A stretch of 64,000 bases of DNA, taken from positions 3,111,001 to 3,175,000 of the forward strand of contig NZ_AP013294.1 in NCBI RefSeq assembly GCF_000829195.1, written 5' to 3'. Positions 48,267 through 56,386 of this stretch are shown here, in pieces. Below the pieces are notes generated by a model, which worked only from the letters and a program-made list of their open reading frames with translations, did not search any database and was not told where the DNA came from. A program made the position numbers and the translations under genes. This DNA comes from Bacillus sp. OxB-1 (GTDB taxonomy: Bacteria > Bacillota > Bacilli > Bacillales_A > Planococcaceae). Numbering within the stretch: the stretch's first letter is position 1; each line of letters starts with the position of its first letter.

Positions 48267-48851
48267 ATGATGAAGATTATTAAGAAGTTCGATGACCATT
48301 TTGAGGAATACGTCTGTATAGGATTGTTTGTTCTGATGACTGTGCTAATAAGCGTTCAGATTTTTTCTCGTTTTATTTTTAATATTCCACTTGATTGGTC
48401 GGAAGAGTTGGCAAGATTTGTTTTTGTTTGGTTGGTTTATATCTCCATATCATTGGCCGCCAAACACAATCGCCATTTAAAAATGGAAGTAGGCCAAAAA
48501 ATTCTATCTAAGGTTTTAGGAAATAAAATTTACTACCTCGCTGATTTGTGCTGGCTCTGCTTTAGCGTTTATATGATTTTTAATGCCTCTCAAATGGTCA
48601 TACAGTTAATGGGATCGATTCAAGTTTCTGCAGTTACACGAATAAATATGGGCTTGATTTATACAATAATCCCCATCGGCTTCACTCTAACCTCGATTCG
48701 TATCATTCAGAACATGCGAAAACGCGCTCTTGGATATGAAATTGACAACGAAAATATTGAAAGCGTTATCATAGAAGATCAATTAAAAAACAATAGCAAT
48801 ACAGGAACCAAAAACAACGGAAGTATTATTCTACCAAAGGGGGAAATTTAA
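48267..48851 (+). CDS. dctQ: TRAP transporter small permease subunit
   Basis: 194 residues, four membrane segments (about 14-36, 46-66, 90-110, 125-145), the DctQ pattern FNIPLDWSEELARFVFVWLVY in the second loop, and a polar 40-residue tail. ATG 48267 follows GAGGAGGAG. Works with DctM and the DctP-like protein for sodium-driven uptake of an organic acid. Confidence 0.92.
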   Translation: MMKIIKKFDDHFEEYVCIGLFVLMTVLISVQIFSRFIFNIPLDWSEELARFVFVWLVYISISLAAKHNRHLKMEVGQKILSKVLGNKIYYLADLCWLCFSVYMIFNASQMVIQLMGSIQVSAVTRINMGLIYTIIPIGFTLTSIRIIQNMRKRALGYEIDNENIESVIIEDQLKNNSNTGTKNNGSIILPKGEI

Positions 48852-50132
48852 ATGACAGCTAGTATCGCACTAGGTTCCGTACTGCTATTAGGTTTATTAA
48901 TTGGCATACCAATTGCTATTGCGATTGGTATTGCCGTAACAGTTGCACTGATTATCTCTGACATTCCCGCGTTATTTCTAACGCAAAGTGCTTTTACAGC
49001 GCTTGATTCTTTCCCTCTTATGGCTATCCCATTTTTCATTTTAGCTGGTTCTTTAATGGAGACCGGGGGGCTCTCTAATCGGTTGATAACTTTCGCAAAC
49101 TCTTTTATGAAGCCTTTTACAGGCGGCTTCGCACTTGTGACAATGGTTGCTTGCTTTTTCTTTGCTGCCCTTTCCGGTTCTTCTCCAGCTACCGTAGCGG
49201 CTATAGGAACCATCATGTTCCCCGCAATGGTTAAAAAGGGGTATGATCCTGGATTTTCTGCCGCTGTATCTGCTTCTGGTGGCGGGCTTGGCATCTTAAT
49301 TCCTCCTTCCATCCCATTAATCATGTATGGAATCTTAGCAAGTGTTTCAATTAGCGATATGTTTTTGGCAGGATTTGGCCCTGGCTCGGTCGCTGCTCTA
49401 CTATTAATGTTAACTGTGCTAGTTATATCAAAAAGAAAAGGCTATAAAGGTAGCGGAAAAAAGATTGATACCAAAGAAGTCCTTGGTGCGCTATGGGGGG
49501 CAAAATGGGCTTTATTTACCCCTATCATTATTCTTGGTGGAATTTACGGAGGGATTTTCACCCCGACAGAATCAGCTGTGGTTGCAGTAATATACGCCTT
49601 GATTATCGGGCTATTTGTCCATAAGGAGTTAACTTTCAAAAGAATAAAGCAATCGTTAATTTCATCATCTTTAATGACAGGTGCTATATTGATCATCCTG
49701 AGTACTGCAGCAGCTTTTTCAAAATTAATTTCGATTTACCAAATTCCAAATATGCTTGGACAGCATATTCTTGGTATTTCAAATAACCCTTTGGTTATTT
49801 TATTTCTCATTTCGGTTTTAGTTTTGATTGTCGGCACTTTTATGGAAACAATTTCTATACTAATTATTTTAACTCCCCTGTTTCTGCCTATCGTTACTCA
49901 ATTGGGAATTGATCCAATTCACTTTGGCATTATCTTAGTGTTAGGCGCCGAAATCGGTTTATTAACTCCACCAGTTGGTTTAAATCTTTTTGTAGCTTCA
50001 GGTATTTCAAATTTATCTATCGAGCGGATATCGCTTGCGGTAGTCCCGTTTATTTTAGCAATGCTTGTAGCTTTGATTCTCGTAGTCTTAATCCCGCAAA
50101 TATCAACATTTCTTCCAGCATTGCTAAAATAA
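48852..50132 (+). CDS. dctM: TRAP transporter large permease subunit
   Basis: 426 residues, about a dozen membrane segments. Family motifs: LAGSLMETGGLSNRLI, FAALSGSSPATVAAIGTIM, GGLGILIPPSIPLIMYG and LTPPVGLNLFVASGI. It is the ion-coupled transport subunit. Starts at 48852, right after the dctQ stop. Confidence 0.95.
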   Translation: MTASIALGSVLLLGLLIGIPIAIAIGIAVTVALIISDIPALFLTQSAFTALDSFPLMAIPFFILAGSLMETGGLSNRLITFANSFMKPFTGGFALVTMVACFFFAALSGSSPATVAAIGTIMFPAMVKKGYDPGFSAAVSASGGGLGILIPPSIPLIMYGILASVSISDMFLAGFGPGSVAALLLMLTVLVISKRKGYKGSGKKIDTKEVLGALWGAKWALFTPIIILGGIYGGIFTPTESAVVAVIYALIIGLFVHKELTFKRIKQSLISSSLMTGAILIILSTAAAFSKLISIYQIPNMLGQHILGISNNPLVILFLISVLVLIVGTFMETISILIILTPLFLPIVTQLGIDPIHFGIILVLGAEIGLLTPPVGLNLFVASGISNLSIERISLAVVPFILAMLVALILVVLIPQISTFLPALLK

Positions 50133-50178
50133 TAGATTTGGACCCTTTAGAGATATCTAATAAGAAATGAGTGAGATT

Positions 50179-51315
50179 ATGAAAATTGTTATTGCTCCTG
50201 ATTCTTATAAAGGCTGTTTAACTGCAATTGAAGTAAGCCAAATTATGAAAGATGCTATTTACAGCGAAATTCCTACGGTTGATATTGTATTAAACCCGAT
50301 GGCAGACGGCGGCGAAGGGACACTCGAGTCTTTAATAATAGCGACACAAGGCATATATGAAATTATTAATGTGACTGGACCCTTGGGAAATGTTATACAA
50401 AGCCGATACGGCATTTTAGGAATTAATGATACTGCAATTATTGAAGTAGCTAGCATTTGTGGATTGCCCATGGTGCCGATGAACAGCAGAAACCCTATGA
50501 ATACAACAACATTTGGTATAGGTGAAGCCATAAAGCACGCTCTAAACCAAGGTTTAAAAAGAATTATATTAGGTATTGGTGGGAGCGCTACAAATGATGG
50601 AGGTTTGGGTATGCTGCAAGCCCTAGGCGCTGTGTTTATGGACAACTTAGGAAGACCCGTTCAACCGACAGGTAAAGGTTTACAGGACATTAAAACTGTA
50701 AATTTTGATACAATTGACCATCGCTTAAAAGAGTGCGAACTTATTGTAGCATGCGATGTGAATAATCCACTATGCGGTCCAAACGGTGCATCGTATATTT
50801 TTGGTTCCCAGAAGGGTGCAACCCCTCACCAGATTAGAAAATTGGATTCTTGGTTAAAACACTATGCAGCTTTAATAGAAGAAGAACTTGGTGTAGAGTT
50901 CCAAAACGTTCCCGGTTCTGGCGCTGCTGGTGGATTAGGCTTCGCCCTTCTAACTATAGGAGCTCGACTGGAATCCGGGGCAGAAATTGTTTCATCAGCA
51001 ACTGATTTAACAAAGAAATTAGCAGATGCAAATTGGGTATTTACCGGGGAAGGCCAAAGTGATGATCAAACTCTATATGGAAAAGTTCCAGCATATGTAG
51101 CAAGAGTAGCTAAGGAGCATGGTTGCCGAACAATCCTTATTTCAGGGAGTTTAGGAAAAGGTTTTGAAAAATTGGACGGGTTATTTACCAGCTGTCACTC
51201 TACTGTCCTTTCCCCTATGAGTATGGAAATAGCTATGGAACAAGCCCGCAATAGCTTATTTGAGACAACGCGCAACATCGCTAAGTTATTAAAGATCTTA
51301 CCCGAAAACTTATAA
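50179..51315 (+). CDS. glxK: Glycerate 2-kinase (GlxK/GarK type)
   Basis: 378 residues of glycerate kinase type 1, which makes 2-phospho-D-glycerate from glycerate and ATP. MKIVIAPDSYKGCLTA starts the protein; NPMADGGEGTLESL, IILGIGGSATNDGGLGMLQALGA, PGSGAAGGLGFAL and FTGEGQSDDQTLYGK are conserved. ATG 50179 is preferred over ATG 50167 because the family starts at this Met. It links the island to lower glycolysis and fits the hydroxypyruvate-reductase-like enzyme in the other arm. Confidence 0.92.
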   Translation: MKIVIAPDSYKGCLTAIEVSQIMKDAIYSEIPTVDIVLNPMADGGEGTLESLIIATQGIYEIINVTGPLGNVIQSRYGILGINDTAIIEVASICGLPMVPMNSRNPMNTTTFGIGEAIKHALNQGLKRIILGIGGSATNDGGLGMLQALGAVFMDNLGRPVQPTGKGLQDIKTVNFDTIDHRLKECELIVACDVNNPLCGPNGASYIFGSQKGATPHQIRKLDSWLKHYAALIEEELGVEFQNVPGSGAAGGLGFALLTIGARLESGAEIVSSATDLTKKLADANWVFTGEGQSDDQTLYGKVPAYVARVAKEHGCRTILISGSLGKGFEKLDGLFTSCHSTVLSPMSMEIAMEQARNSLFETTRNIAKLLKILPENL

Positions 51316-51448
51316 TCACTTTTTTACTACTAATGAAATAAATTTTATTATTTCCCTACAAATTTGAAAGACCTATTATTTTTAACACTTTAATAAATAC
51401 AAACCGAATTCCCCTATTTATAAATTATTTTTGAGTTAATTGCTTTTG

Positions 51449-51496
51449 TTTACATTTTAAAGTAATTTTATGAGATAATATATTATCGATAAAATA
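51449..51496 (+). promoter_or_regulatory. Promoter and operator D of the GntR gene
   Basis: TTTACA (51449-51454) and TGAGATAAT (extended -10, 51471-51479) can serve as a promoter. Operator D (51479-51496) has the same 18 bases as operator B and lies just before AGGAGT of the GntR gene, so autoregulation is likely. Confidence 0.65.
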
Positions 51497-51513
51497 TACG
51501 AGGAGTTGTATTA

Positions 51514-52170
51514 ATGAAATCCATAAAAACCTATTCACTTTCAGAGCAAGTGTTCGACTTTCTGAAGGATTCCATTATTAGAGGTGAACTAAAGCCAGGA
51601 GATCGGATTTTAGAATTAGAAGTTGCTAAAACCTATAATGTAAGCCAAGCTCCAGTCCGTGAAGCACTATCACGTTTAAAGCAAGAAGGTTTTGTTGTAC
51701 ATTATCCTCACAAGGGAACTTTTGTCTCAAACCTCTCTAAAAAAAATATTGATGAAATTTATAGTTTCCGTAAAGCTATAGAACCTTTAGCTATAGAAAG
51801 GGCAATAAAAAATATTAAAGATGAAGATATAAAAAAATTGCGAAATCTTTACCAGCAAATGCTAAAAGCAGGAGAAAAAAATGACTTTGAAGGATTAAAT
51901 GAAATAGACATCAAGTTTCATAATTATATTTATAAGATTGCAGATCATAAACTTTTGTATGAGGTTTGGGAAAGCGTAAGCTCTATTTCTAATAGGATTT
52001 GGTATTTAACCAGCCAAGTTTATTTTGATAAATTAGATGAGGTAGCACAATCACACCTACCTATTCTTGAGGCTTTGGAGGAGCGAGATGTAGATAAATG
52101 CATCCAAGCTTTCAAAAAACATATTCAACATGTGTGGGATAAAATCAAACATGAAGACAATTTCAATTAG
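51514..52170 (+). CDS. GntR-family regulator, FadR/FCD type
   Basis: 218 residues. The winged helix is at the N-terminus (YSLSEQVFDFLKDSIIRGEL, APVREALSRLKQEGFVVHYPHKGTFVS), followed by an all-helical FCD domain (about 75-210) with metal ligands Asp and His in EIDIKFHNYIY and later QSHLPILEAL and FKKHIQHV. FCD regulators usually bind an organic acid and leave DNA when it is present. It ends the plus-strand arm and would control both arms through the ATCGAT palindromes. Confidence 0.9.
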   Translation: MKSIKTYSLSEQVFDFLKDSIIRGELKPGDRILELEVAKTYNVSQAPVREALSRLKQEGFVVHYPHKGTFVSNLSKKNIDEIYSFRKAIEPLAIERAIKNIKDEDIKKLRNLYQQMLKAGEKNDFEGLNEIDIKFHNYIYKIADHKLLYEVWESVSSISNRIWYLTSQVYFDKLDEVAQSHLPILEALEERDVDKCIQAFKKHIQHVWDKIKHEDNFN

Positions 52171-52362
52171 GTCTGAAATCCTTCCTAATGGTAAATTTGA
52201 GACTGAAATTAAAGTACTTGTTTTCATTTGGAATTTTATATGATTGGGATTTCATAAAGGGCAAATTTGAGGAGCACGTAGATCTACTTAGTATGGTGAT
52301 CAGGTGGTTAAAGGAGTAAAATGCTGCTCGAAAATGTGAAAAATAAGCAATAAAAAGAAGGC
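52171..52362. other. Gene-free stretch after the GntR gene
   Basis: AT-rich, no gene or repeat recognised before the palindrome at 52363. Confidence 0.5.
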
Positions 52363-52386
52363 GGCCATTCTAGAATTAGAATGGCT
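52363..52386 (+). repeat. Target-site duplication (left copy) = GntR terminator hairpin
   Basis: A 24-base sequence, itself a hairpin (GCCATTCTA/TAGAATGGC around GAAT). An identical copy lies at 54093-54116 right after the IS. The right copy is followed by TGCTTTTATTTTC, the T tract that probably belonged to this terminator before insertion. Confidence 0.8.
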
Positions 52387-52400
52387 CAGACTGTAGACAA

Positions 52401-52435
52401 AAGGGTTGGAAATCGATTTGATTTCCAACCCTTTT
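52401..52435. terminator. Hairpin at the transposase end of the IS
   Basis: GGGTTGGAAATC/GATTTCCAACCC, with Ts on both sides, lies just inside the left end and downstream of the transposase gene. It can stop read-through from either direction. Confidence 0.8.
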
Positions 52436-52490
52436 CCTGTTTTAAGCGTTTTTTACGGAAATGAGTCCTACCACTCTTCTATTTTTCTTC

Positions 52491-53852
52491 CTATTTCGCC
52501 GTGGTTGGCGCTTTCCACGTCCAGCTGGCCAACTTCTTAAAATTCAAAGCAGCAAACGTAAGCATCGCCTGCATGGACAATTTTTTTAGCCCTCGTAGGG
52601 TTGTCCATCGCATGCCATGCTTTTCTTTGGCGTCGGCAAAGACACGTTCAATCGTCTCTTTACGCCTCCCGTATATCTCTTTGATCTCATGATGATGTCT
52701 CAAATCCTCCGCTACATCCAGGTAATCCTGCCAGATATGACGTTGAATGATCTTCTGCTGATTCTTACTTTGAGTGCATTGACTGATCACCGGGCACGAT
52801 GCACAAATGGATGGTGCCGAGGCATACTGACGGTATCCCTCCCTTGTGGTCGTCCTATAGGGTAAGACTTGTCCTTCCGGACAGAGATAGCAGTCATAGT
52901 GCTCGTCATAGACATACTCGTGTTTTCGGAAGTAACCCTCCTTGGTCATCGGCCGTTTGTAAGGAAGTGCAGGAAGGATCTGATGTTCAATTAGGAAGTT
53001 CGCAATCGCGGGCGTCTTGTAGGCTGCATCGGCGGCAACGGCAATTGGCCGCTTCACTTTGTCGATGATCTTCTGTACCAGCGGCTCAAGCATATGGCTG
53101 TCATGGACATTACCTGGAGTGACGATGTTTGCGAGAACAAATCCCTTTTCATCCGTAGCTGCATGGAAGGAATAGGCGAACTGCTTGGTCCGTTCGTCCT
53201 TTACATAGTAGCCACTCTCCGGGTCTGTCGTTGACTCCTTGATCTCTTTATGTTCTTCCTTTTCGAACTTCTCCGGAGGGAACGGTTTCTTCCCATTCTC
53301 TTCTCGGTCCATGTTGAGCTCCTCCTGGAGCTTCTTCTCATATGCCCGGGTCTCTTTCCGAACCACTTTCTTTTGAAACTTGCGCTTGTTCGCACTCGCT
53401 TTCACATGGGTGGAGTCGATAAAGACATGATCCGGGCTAAGAAGCCCATGATCTGCGACCTCCTTCAGCACCCGATAGAAGATCTGTTCAAATAGATCCG
53501 TATCTGTAAAACGGCGAATGTAGTTCTTCCCGAATGTGGAAAAATGGGGCACCCCTGTATGAAAGCCAAAGCCGAGAAACCAGCGGTATGCCATATTCGT
53601 TTCAATTTCTTTGATCGTTTGGCGCATGGATCGTATGCCGAAGGTATATTGGATGAATGTCATTTTGATCAGTACCACCGGGTCGATACTGGGTCTCCCG
53701 ATTGTCGAGTACAGGTCTTCCACCAATGGATAGATGAACGCGAAGTCAATGGCTGCATCCAGTTTACGTACCAAATGATCCTGGGGCACCAACTGTTCAA
53801 TAGTCAGCATTTCCAACTGTTCTCGTTGGTTCATTTGATTCTTCGTCATCAT
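52491..53852 (-). CDS. IS1182-family transposase
   Basis: 453 residues, DDE type. The N-terminal helical domain (LEMLTIEQLVPQDHLVRKLDAAIDF, GRPSIDPVVLIKMTFIQY) leads to the core with DHVFIDSTHVKASANK (first Asp), AVAADAAYKTPAIANFL (second Asp) and RRKETIERVFADAKEKHGMR (Glu). A Cys cluster (CYLCPEG, CASCPVISQC) in between is usual for the family. ATG 53852 follows AGAGGTG; the frame stays open to 54014 across the GC-rich repeat, which is not coding. No frameshift seen. Confidence 0.92.
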   Translation of the reverse strand: MMTKNQMNQREQLEMLTIEQLVPQDHLVRKLDAAIDFAFIYPLVEDLYSTIGRPSIDPVVLIKMTFIQYTFGIRSMRQTIKEIETNMAYRWFLGFGFHTGVPHFSTFGKNYIRRFTDTDLFEQIFYRVLKEVADHGLLSPDHVFIDSTHVKASANKRKFQKKVVRKETRAYEKKLQEELNMDREENGKKPFPPEKFEKEEHKEIKESTTDPESGYYVKDERTKQFAYSFHAATDEKGFVLANIVTPGNVHDSHMLEPLVQKIIDKVKRPIAVAADAAYKTPAIANFLIEHQILPALPYKRPMTKEGYFRKHEYVYDEHYDCYLCPEGQVLPYRTTTREGYRQYASAPSICASCPVISQCTQSKNQQKIIQRHIWQDYLDVAEDLRHHHEIKEIYGRRKETIERVFADAKEKHGMRWTTLRGLKKLSMQAMLTFAALNFKKLASWTWKAPTTAK

Positions 53853-53886
53853 ATCCATCACCTCTGTAAGTTTGAAGGAAAAACTG

Positions 53887-54014
53887 TTGATTGGAGCGGA
53901 GGATGGCGACTCCAGCGGGAACAGCACGAGCGGAAGACCCTGGACTGAGCGCAGCGAGGGAAGCGGCTGAAGCCGTGCCCGCGGAAAGCGTCCATCCGCA
54001 GCGGAAATCAACAT
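53887..54014. repeat. GC-rich repeat inside the IS 5' region
   Basis: Runs from GTTGATTGGAGCGGAGG to GCGGAAATCAAC, with short inverted ends, GCGACTCCAGCGGG near one side and CCGCGGAAAGCGTCC near the other. The same kind of sequence is at 32468-32745 and, decayed, at 54350-54440. Confidence 0.7.
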
Positions 54015-54092
54015 TTCCTAAGATTACTTCCATTGTAAAAGAAAAAAGACTGTAGGCAAACTCCAAAATTTCTGGAGTTTGTCTACAGTCTG

Positions 54093-54126
54093 GGCCATTC
54101 TAGAATTAGAATGGCTGCTTTTATTT
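54093..54126 (+). terminator. Right target copy: original GntR terminator with its T tract
   Basis: The 24-base hairpin copy plus TGCTTTTATTTTC. Together with the A-rich stretch left of the IS it reconstructs a normal intrinsic terminator. Confidence 0.65.
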
Positions 54127-54183
54127 TCAATAATGTCTATTATAGAATAATGCCCCCTTTGAATGCTCTTTGATTGGTAATGA

Positions 54184-54222
54184 AAAAAAGCGTTAGATAC
54201 CCGTGCCAACAGATCTAACGCT
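54184..54222 (-). terminator. Orphan intrinsic terminator
   Basis: AGCGTTAGAT/ATCTAACGCT on the minus strand followed by seven Ts. No intact gene ends here; it fits the broken frame just upstream. Confidence 0.75.
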
Positions 54223-54224
54223 CT

Positions 54225-54345
54225 TGATTCATTCTTTATCTGTAATCCATGTTTTCTGAATACATGTTGTGCTGCATGAGTCAATTGTTCGCCATTTCCT
54301 CAAACATAGTTCCCGGCTTTCCGTAATTGCAATCGGGATCAATCG
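54225..54345 (-). pseudogene. Remnant 3' end of an unidentified gene
   Basis: Two minus-strand frames join end to end if one frameshift near 54284 is allowed: PDCNYGKPGTMFEEMAN, then THAAQHVFRKHGLQIKNES, ending before the orphan terminator. The IS relic cuts off the upstream part. Family not recognised. Confidence 0.3.
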
Positions 54346-54522
54346 ATATGCCCGCCGCGCCGTGTGAAGACTCCGCGGGAGCACAGCAACAGGAGTCTAA
54401 AATAACGCCCCGGAAAGCGCGCGCCAGAGCGGAAAGGAATTCTGCTAGGAACACCCGCCATATTAAAAAAGAAAAGGACTGCAGGCAAACCAAAAGATAT
54501 CTTGACTTTGTCTACAGTCTGA
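54346..54522 (-). mobile_element. Decayed end of an IS1182-like element
   Basis: Ends in TTTGTCTACAGTCTG, identical to the right end of the intact IS, preceded by GACTGCAGGCAAACC and a degraded version of the GC-rich repeat. No transposase remains. Left edge uncertain. Confidence 0.6.
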
Positions 54523-54553
54523 AACGACCATGTTTTCACATGATCGTTTTTAT
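54523..54553 (+). terminator. Hairpin abutting the IS relic
   Basis: AAACGACCATG pairs with CATGATCGTTT and is followed by TTTTATT on the plus strand. As with the intact IS, the element end lies directly before a hairpin. Confidence 0.55.
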
Positions 54554-56232
54554 TAAGAATTTAATTCCAATGTTCGTAATAAGAACACCGAGAAATGCTG
54601 TCTTGTGACTGGATCGTTTGGCATGAATTTTCCGTTTGACCCTATGGTGATCCCATTGCTTGCTAGAATTTGAATATATTCATAAAAGCTATTTGCTGGA
54701 TTCACATCACTGAAAAGCATCCCTTCGCCATTCATTTTTAAATCAAACGTATTCACTAAAATTTTTGCTAGTTGTGCGCGCGTCAAGTTTGACCCGGGAT
54801 TTAGGTACGAACCGTTTCCGTCGATGATACCGGCTTCATAAAAAGCTTTCATTTCCGGGTAATTTGGGTGCTTGACAGTTACATCCTTGAAAGTTTTCAT
54901 TGCACGTATTTTTGACAATGATAATCCCTCAACACGGTTTAGTAAAGCAAAGACATGCTTTCGTTGAATCGCTTCATGCGGATGGAACGTGCCATCCATA
55001 TACCCTTTATTGATACCTAATTGTGCAAGTGCTTCAATTGGTTCGTAATACAAATGTGTCGCGGGAACGTCAGAAAAGCTTTCGATACGCAACTTGATAT
55101 TATACCCTTCATAGCCTTTTCTTCCTCCGTGGCGTGAGTAATAAATCAAATAATACGTCCCGGCTTCCAACTCTTTTGTCGTAATGATTTTACTCGTGTC
55201 ACTGTTTACGTAACCGAGATATGGCAACTGTACACCGTTTTCATCTAAAAAAGTGAGTTCCCCTAAAGTTCCAGGTGAATCGGCAATAAACGTCACTTTT
55301 GCATCCTTCGCCAATGTGTACTTGTAATAATCGTGCGTCTGCGAATGGGCATAAGGTGAACTGTACCAAAAGCCATTATATGTTTTGTTATTTTCGAGCA
55401 CATCGGCTCTTGCTATACTCGTATTGCGCCCACTTTCCCAATCCTGTTCGTTTAACGGTACAAAATAAGTTGTAAACGTGTATTTAGCAATGGCTTGTTT
55501 TGTGTTTCCTAAACGAATATTAAAATAGTACGTGCCTGGTTGGAGTAAGACTTCGATATCATTCAAATTGCCGTAAAAACTTGTTAAGGAGAATCTGTTT
55601 ACATCCTTCTCATCGATAATAGTCATATCAAAATGGGCATTCCCGACCGATGTGCCTTCTGTCTTTTGCAGCTGAACCTTCATTTTCCCAAATGTCGGGA
55701 CTTCTATTTTGTAGAGGTCATTATCATTTGAAAAAACAGAACCGTTCAAGTCGCCTTGGTAGGTTTCACCGATATTATAGGGGGTTGCCGTTGTTTTTTC
55801 GTTGTTTGGCTCCAAATCATTTCCTTCAATTGGACCGGTTTTAAAGCTCACGGCATAATTACCTTGAGAATCCACCCCTGTGCCAGCAACCTTGACTTGA
55901 TATATACCTTTTTTTAAATTAACGGGCAGTACCGTTTTTTCTTGATCGTCGTCGGCACGATAGGTTGATATAGATGCAATTTTCTGCTCCATGCTGTCAA
56001 ACAACATCACGTTATAATCTGTAAGAAAACTATACTCGTGTTCATCTTCATTATCTTTTAATGTAAATGTCACTCGTGCATCTTCTTCAATTGTAATGGT
56101 GTATGTATCGACCACTTTTGGCATAAAAGTACCTGTGATCACGTCACCTTCTTGCCAACTGGCAGCTTGGACATCTGACATCGTCAGCAGAAAAGAAAAC
56201 AAACTGAATGCTAAAATTATAGACTTCTTCAC
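54553..56232 (-). CDS. SLH-domain surface protein with prepeptidase C-terminal-like domains
   Basis: About 559 residues from GTG 56232 (AGAGGTG upstream). A signal peptide KKSIILAFSLFSFLLTMSDVQA is followed by three beta-sandwich units of the bacterial pre-peptidase C-terminal type (about 25-140, 150-260, 270-385; each with a Y-x-I/V-stranded end such as YYFNIRLGN and YYLIYYSRHGG). Three SLH repeats close it (FSDVPATHLYYEPIEAL, FKDVTVKHPNYPEMKAFYEAG, FSDVNPANSFYEYIQILAS), so it should bind cell-wall polymer. Longer starts up to 56469 overlap the SDR gene and lack support. Confidence 0.82.
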   Translation of the reverse strand: MKKSIILAFSLFSFLLTMSDVQAASWQEGDVITGTFMPKVVDTYTITIEEDARVTFTLKDNEDEHEYSFLTDYNVMLFDSMEQKIASISTYRADDDQEKTVLPVNLKKGIYQVKVAGTGVDSQGNYAVSFKTGPIEGNDLEPNNEKTTATPYNIGETYQGDLNGSVFSNDNDLYKIEVPTFGKMKVQLQKTEGTSVGNAHFDMTIIDEKDVNRFSLTSFYGNLNDIEVLLQPGTYYFNIRLGNTKQAIAKYTFTTYFVPLNEQDWESGRNTSIARADVLENNKTYNGFWYSSPYAHSQTHDYYKYTLAKDAKVTFIADSPGTLGELTFLDENGVQLPYLGYVNSDTSKIITTKELEAGTYYLIYYSRHGGRKGYEGYNIKLRIESFSDVPATHLYYEPIEALAQLGINKGYMDGTFHPHEAIQRKHVFALLNRVEGLSLSKIRAMKTFKDVTVKHPNYPEMKAFYEAGIIDGNGSYLNPGSNLTRAQLAKILVNTFDLKMNGEGMLFSDVNPANSFYEYIQILASNGITIGSNGKFMPNDPVTRQHFSVFLLRTLELNS

Positions 56233-56386
56233 AATAACACCTCTACACATATCAATTTCTATATAGTAATAGAAAGGATTTTTAATGTATAGAGGTATAT
56301 AATGTATATTTTCACTTTTTTCATGAAAGAAAAAACTCCTAGAACCAATATAAAGCGCAGTTCGACCGGCTCGGATGCAAGGATAT

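Larger units (their letters stand above)
52387..54092 (-). mobile_element. IS1182-family insertion sequence, complete
   Basis: 1,706 bp bounded by 15-bp perfect inverted repeats (CAGACTGTAGACAAA at 52387 and its complement ending at 54092) and a 24-bp direct target repeat. It carries one transposase gene and, upstream of that gene, a GC-rich non-coding part (53887-54014) with its own GTTGATT/AATCAAC ends. Confidence 0.9.

Noticed and set aside
35080..52170. Prophage or integrative element
   Set aside because: No integrase, capsid, replication or transfer genes and no flanking tRNA were seen; only IS elements are present.
53853..54014. N-terminal extension of the IS1182-family transposase
   Set aside because: It translates the GC-rich repeat; ATG 53852 has a ribosome site and the usual length.
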